NCBI GenBank assembly: GCA_004297665.1
Contig: SCUP01000299.1
Location: 1 to 8,388 of the forward strand
Direction of reading: 5' to 3'
From: Nitrosarchaeum sp.
GTDB taxonomy: Archaea > Thermoproteota > Nitrososphaeria > Nitrososphaerales > Nitrosopumilaceae
Length of the DNA: 8,388 nucleotides
The notes below the pieces were generated by a model. It was not told where the DNA came from. It made no database searches and saw only the letters and a list, made by a program, of their open reading frames with translations. Made by a program: the position numbers and the translations under genes. Within the stretch, counting starts at the first letter, position 1. Each line of letters opens with the position of its first letter. This document shows positions 6,467 through 8,388 of the stretch, in pieces.

Positions 6467-7143
6467 TAACCAAGACTTCCTATTAACGGGATGATGTCTT
6501 TTTTTACACAAACTAACATCGGTGTATCTACTTTGACATATGCTGAAACTTTGGTTTCTCTCAAATCCATAATTAGATCTTGAAAGTTTCTTAAATCATC
6601 TGTCTCAAATGCTAGCATAAAATCTTGGTCATCGATTCCAAATGAATATGTGGTATTGAGAACTATGTCTGGATATTTCTGACTAACATCAATGTGTTCA
6701 TCCATCATTTTTTGTCTGTCTTCTTTAGATAACAAATACCATTCTCTTGTTTTGGTAAATGGATAAACAATTGCGTATTTTTTTGATTCATTTCCTGCAA
6801 CAAATGCAATCGTTCTGCCCTTTCTTGCATAGATTGATGGTCTTGTACATGAAACATACGTTTGTGTTGGAATGATGTATTTTCCAAACACTGTTAGATA
6901 TAATTTCGAAATTACACTTTGTATTTCCTCAATTGATTTTGCTGCAAACCAAAATAGAAAATCTGCATCTGAACGCAATCCTAATGTTGAATATGTTCTG
7001 AATTTTATCCCTGAATTTTTTATTACGTTCTCTACTTCCTTGGCTGATTCTTCCTTGGCTAAATCTGCCATCCATCTCCATTTGGGATCTATTTGAAAAA
7101 ACGAGAAATTGAAAAAATATTTCTCATCGTCGTTTCCTTCCAT
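6466..7143 (-). CDS. Chlorite dismutase-family haem protein, candidate coproheme decarboxylase
   Basis: The 225-residue protein belongs to the chlorite dismutase/HemQ (ChdC) superfamily. The C-terminal half has the diagnostic order VYPFTKTREWYLL (126-138), MMDEH (146-150), YPDIVLNTTYSFG (157-169) and FMLAFETDDL (175-184). His150 is the only histidine in the whole protein and sits at the proximal haem-ligand position. Tyr127, Trp135 and His150 have the same spacing as Tyr135, Trp143 and His158 that I recall for actinobacterial ChdC, where the Tyr is the catalytic radical residue. The distal Arg of true chlorite dismutases is absent: 158-169 has no Arg. I therefore infer coproheme III to haem b decarboxylation, not chlorite breakdown; other peroxidase-like roles remain possible. 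The ATG at 7143 lies about 27 bases from a TATA box, suggesting a leaderless message. First gene of the four-gene operon. Confidence 0.9.
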   Translation of the reverse strand: MEGNDDEKYFFNFSFFQIDPKWRWMADLAKEESAKEVENVIKNSGIKFRTYSTLGLRSDADFLFWFAAKSIEEIQSVISKLYLTVFGKYIIPTQTYVSCTRPSIYARKGRTIAFVAGNESKKYAIVYPFTKTREWYLLSKEDRQKMMDEHIDVSQKYPDIVLNTTYSFGIDDQDFMLAFETDDLRNFQDLIMDLRETKVSAYVKVDTPMLVCVKKDIIPLIGSLG

Positions 7144-7165
7144 ACTCTCTCTTTTTTTTGAACCC

Positions 7166-7173
7166 TATTTAAA
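7166..7173 (-). promoter_or_regulatory. TATA box for the chlorite dismutase-family operon
   Basis: The bottom strand reads TTTAAATA centred about 26-27 bases before the ATG at 7143. This is the distance from TATA box to transcription start in archaea, so the transcript should begin at or next to the start codon. Confidence 0.6.
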
Positions 7174-7183
7174 CAAAAACTAG
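7171..7183 (-). terminator. Short T-rich stop signal after the DUF167 gene
   Basis: Downstream of the TAG at 7189 the bottom strand reads TAGTTTTTGTTT. A run of five Ts followed by three more could end the DUF167 transcript. It overlaps the promoter of the next operon, so termination may be partial. Confidence 0.35.
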
Positions 7184-7188
7184 ATTCT

Positions 7189-7407
7189 CTAATGTTGTAT
7201 TTGTATAATTTTTTGTTTAGATTTATGTCCTGATTTTATTTGAACTAACGATGTTGATACCCCAAAATGTTTTGCTAGTTTTTTTATAATTTCTTTATTT
7301 GCCTCTCCTTTGATTGGTTTTGATTTTATTCCTATTGTGATTTGGTTTTCTTTAATATTGAGAAATTCTTTGTTAAATTCTACATTTACCTCATATAGTA
7401 CACACAT
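7189..7407 (-). CDS. DUF167 (YggU-like) small protein
   Basis: A 72-residue DUF167 family protein; these are small alpha/beta proteins with no agreed biochemical role. The family core is clear: a beta strand region, then KPIKGEANKEIIKKLAKHFG (residues 31-50 when counted from the chosen ATG) and VQIKSGHKSKQKIIQI near the end, matching the usual PxxGxAN...L...G.....K pattern. I chose the ATG at 7407 over the in-frame TTG at 7413, because ATG is the better codon and only two residues differ. A TATA-like AAAATTAA lies about 26 bases upstream. The gene follows sufC on the same strand after 50 bases, with T runs between, so it may be transcribed separately or as read-through from sufC. Confidence 0.85.
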   Translation of the reverse strand: MCVLYEVNVEFNKEFLNIKENQITIGIKSKPIKGEANKEIIKKLAKHFGVSTSLVQIKSGHKSKQKIIQIQH

Positions 7408-7428
7408 TATCAAAACTTTTCCTGTTTG

Positions 7429-7436
7429 TTAATTTT
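7429..7436 (-). promoter_or_regulatory. Possible TATA box for the DUF167 gene
   Basis: The bottom strand has AAAATTAA centred about 26 bases before the ATG at 7407, the leaderless spacing used by other genes here. The match to a TATA consensus is weak. A TTTTTATAG closer to sufC (around 7444-7452) is an alternative that would give a short leader. Confidence 0.3.
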
Positions 7437-7438
7437 GC

Positions 7439-7452
7439 AAAAACTATAAAAA
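7439..7452 (-). terminator. T-rich terminator after sufC
   Basis: The bottom strand carries two runs of five Ts (7452-7448 and 7443-7439) within 20 bases of the sufC TAA stop. This is typical of archaeal U-tract termination. No strong hairpin is visible. Confidence 0.45.
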
Positions 7453-7457
7453 TTTAA

Positions 7458-8228
7458 TTAGACTTTTTGCTCTAAAACCCAATCATATCCCTCGCTTTCT
7501 AATTTATCTGCCAGTGACGCATCACCTGTTTTTAAGATTTGGCCTCTGGCAAAGACATGAACATAATCTAATTTATCTAAGAATTTTAAAATTCTTGCAT
7601 AATGAGTAATCACAATTACCGTTGCATCTTTTCCTGAAACTTGACTTATTGCCTTAGCTACTGCTTGAACAGCATCTATGTCTAAACCCGAATCTGGTTC
7701 ATCTAAAATTGAAATCTTTGGTTTTAAAACTGCCATCTGTAATACTTCTGCACGTTTCTTTTCTCCACCTGAGAATCCCTCGTTAAGATATCTGGAAAGA
7801 AATTCTTCTTTCAATCCTACTTTATTCAAATTTTCTTTAAGGTATTTTTGAAATTCTCTTACTGTGATGAATACTTCTCTATTTTCTCCCTGTAGTGCCT
7901 TACTAAGTGAATTGTAAGCTGTTCTAAGAAAATGTGAGAATCCCACACCTGATACTTCTGTAGGATATTGAAATCCTAAGAACAATCCTTTTTTTGCACG
8001 TTGATCTGCAGATAGCCCTAAAATACTTTCACCATCTAACAAAATATCTCCTTTAGTTACTTCGTATTTTGGATGTGCAAGTAATGTGTATGCCAAAGTA
8101 CTTTTTCCAGAACCGTTAGGTCCCATTATGGCATGTACTTCTCCTGGACCTGTTTTCAAATTAACTCCTTTGAGAATTTCTTTACCTTCACGTGTAACAT
8201 GAAGGTCTCTAATCTCAAGTACTGCCAT
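7458..8228 (-). CDS. sufC: SufC, Fe-S cluster assembly ATPase
   Basis: SufC is the ABC-type ATPase of the cytosolic SufBCD scaffold that builds Fe-S clusters. The 256-residue protein has all nucleotide-binding motifs: Walker A GPNGSGKST (36-44), Q-loop region around FQYPTEVSG (86-94), the signature FSGGEKKRAEVLQ (152-164), Walker B ISILDEPDSGLD (172-183), and the switch His209 in VITHYARIL. The EPDSGLDIDA form of the D-loop and the YPTEVSGV segment are typical of SufC rather than of transporter ATPases. No membrane segments are present. The ATG at 8228 is about 26 bases from a TATATATA box, so the message is probably leaderless. sufB and sufD are not in the window: the next gene downstream is DUF167, so partners must lie to the right of the window or elsewhere. 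Confidence 0.96.
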   Translation of the reverse strand: MAVLEIRDLHVTREGKEILKGVNLKTGPGEVHAIMGPNGSGKSTLAYTLLAHPKYEVTKGDILLDGESILGLSADQRAKKGLFLGFQYPTEVSGVGFSHFLRTAYNSLSKALQGENREVFITVREFQKYLKENLNKVGLKEEFLSRYLNEGFSGGEKKRAEVLQMAVLKPKISILDEPDSGLDIDAVQAVAKAISQVSGKDATVIVITHYARILKFLDKLDYVHVFARGQILKTGDASLADKLESEGYDWVLEQKV

Positions 8229-8248
8229 GGTGCATTTTGTTTTGTTTC

Positions 8249-8258
8249 TATATATAAT
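8249..8258 (-). promoter_or_regulatory. TATA box for sufC
   Basis: The bottom strand reads ATTATATATA, centred about 26 bases before the sufC ATG at 8228, the expected distance for a leaderless archaeal transcript. Confidence 0.6.
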
Positions 8259-8275
8259 ACCGACGAAATTTAGCT

Positions 8276-8290
8276 AATCCTAATAGGATT
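8276..8290. repeat. Perfect 15-base inverted repeat upstream of sufC
   Basis: AATCCTAATAGGATT is a perfect dyad: AATCCT and its reverse complement AGGATT around a three-base centre. It lies about 18 bases upstream of the sufC TATA box, a position suitable for a regulator operator. The size suits a dimeric winged-helix regulator, but I cannot name one. Confidence 0.5.
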
Positions 8291-8388
8291 TTCTAAATAA
8301 TAAAATGAAAAAGGGGGGATTAAATTTTGGCCAGAGACGGTCTCAAAGTGATTTTGAGTTTGTAACATGTTAGGATCTCTTTACATCT
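8291..8388. other. Unassigned sequence at the right edge
   Basis: No convincing gene is visible. On the plus strand an ATG at 8305 opens only 22 codons before TAG, and an ATG at 8367 is open to the window edge but for only a few codons. On the minus strand one frame is open from the edge to a TAA at 8322-8320 (22 codons), followed by a C run and T run, so it could be the tail of a gene. A run of six Gs is at 8313-8318. Two small overlapping stems occur: GAGAC/GTCTC at 8334-8344 and CTCAAA/TTTGAG at 8342-8358. The region may be a promoter and leader, or a gene end, for a neighbour outside the window. Confidence 0.4.

Noticed and set aside
6705..7096. Open frames on both strands (6705-6887 minus, 6872-7096 plus) inside the chlorite dismutase-family gene
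   Set aside because: They overlap a clearly conserved protein in other frames and have no independent promoter or motif.
6466..7143. Reading the haem protein as a true chlorite-detoxifying enzyme
   Set aside because: The distal Arg region (about 158-169) contains no Arg, and the Tyr/Trp/His spacing fits coproheme decarboxylases better.
1..8388. CRISPR array, insertion sequence, prophage or defence island
   Set aside because: No regularly spaced repeats, transposase, integrase or terminal inverted repeats were seen; gene content is core metabolism.

Overview
The window looks like a chromosomal segment of an archaeon, most likely an ammonia-oxidising thaumarchaeon (Nitrososphaerota, Nitrosopumilus-like). 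The DNA is strongly AT-rich. Most transcription units have a TATA-like box about 26-27 bases upstream of the start codon, the geometry of leaderless archaeal transcripts. Haem genes of the archaeal siroheme-dependent (Ahb) type sit together. The genus assignment is inference from gene content and style, not from a marker gene.

Layout from left to right. Positions 1-168 hold the 3' end of an unrecognised plus-strand gene, followed by T-rich DNA. Positions 229-3463 are a tight minus-strand operon, read right to left: a precorrin-2 dehydrogenase/siroheme synthase-type gene, hemA (glutamyl-tRNA reductase), hemB (porphobilinogen synthase) and a small unknown protein. Two of its junctions are 4-base ATGA overlaps. 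A 70-base divergent promoter region separates this operon from a plus-strand gene (3534-4586) encoding two fused AsnC/Lrp-like halves, read here as an AhbA-AhbB siroheme decarboxylase fusion. That gene meets the next minus-strand operon tail to tail, with the two stop codons sharing the bases TTAA. The second minus-strand operon (7143 to 4583) encodes a chlorite dismutase-family haem protein, a DUF1802 protein, an aldo/keto reductase and a small zinc-finger protein. Further right are a DUF167 (YggU-like) gene and sufC, both minus strand. The last 160 bases hold the sufC promoter, a perfect 15-base palindrome and sequence with no convincing gene.

How the genes fit together. HemA and HemB start tetrapyrrole synthesis from glutamyl-tRNA. 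The precorrin-2 dehydrogenase leads toward sirohydrochlorin and siroheme. The AhbAB fusion would remove two carboxyl groups from siroheme. The chlorite dismutase-family protein has the Tyr, Trp and proximal His pattern of actinobacterial coproheme decarboxylases and lacks the distal Arg of true chlorite dismutases, so it is a candidate for the last haem step. If so, this locus holds both ends of a mixed haem route: archaeal Ahb chemistry early and a ChdC-like decarboxylase at the end. SufC (Fe-S cluster assembly ATPase) is consistent with a neighbourhood devoted to iron cofactors. Enzymes expected elsewhere and not seen here are HemL, HemC, HemD, the uroporphyrinogen methyltransferase and AhbC.
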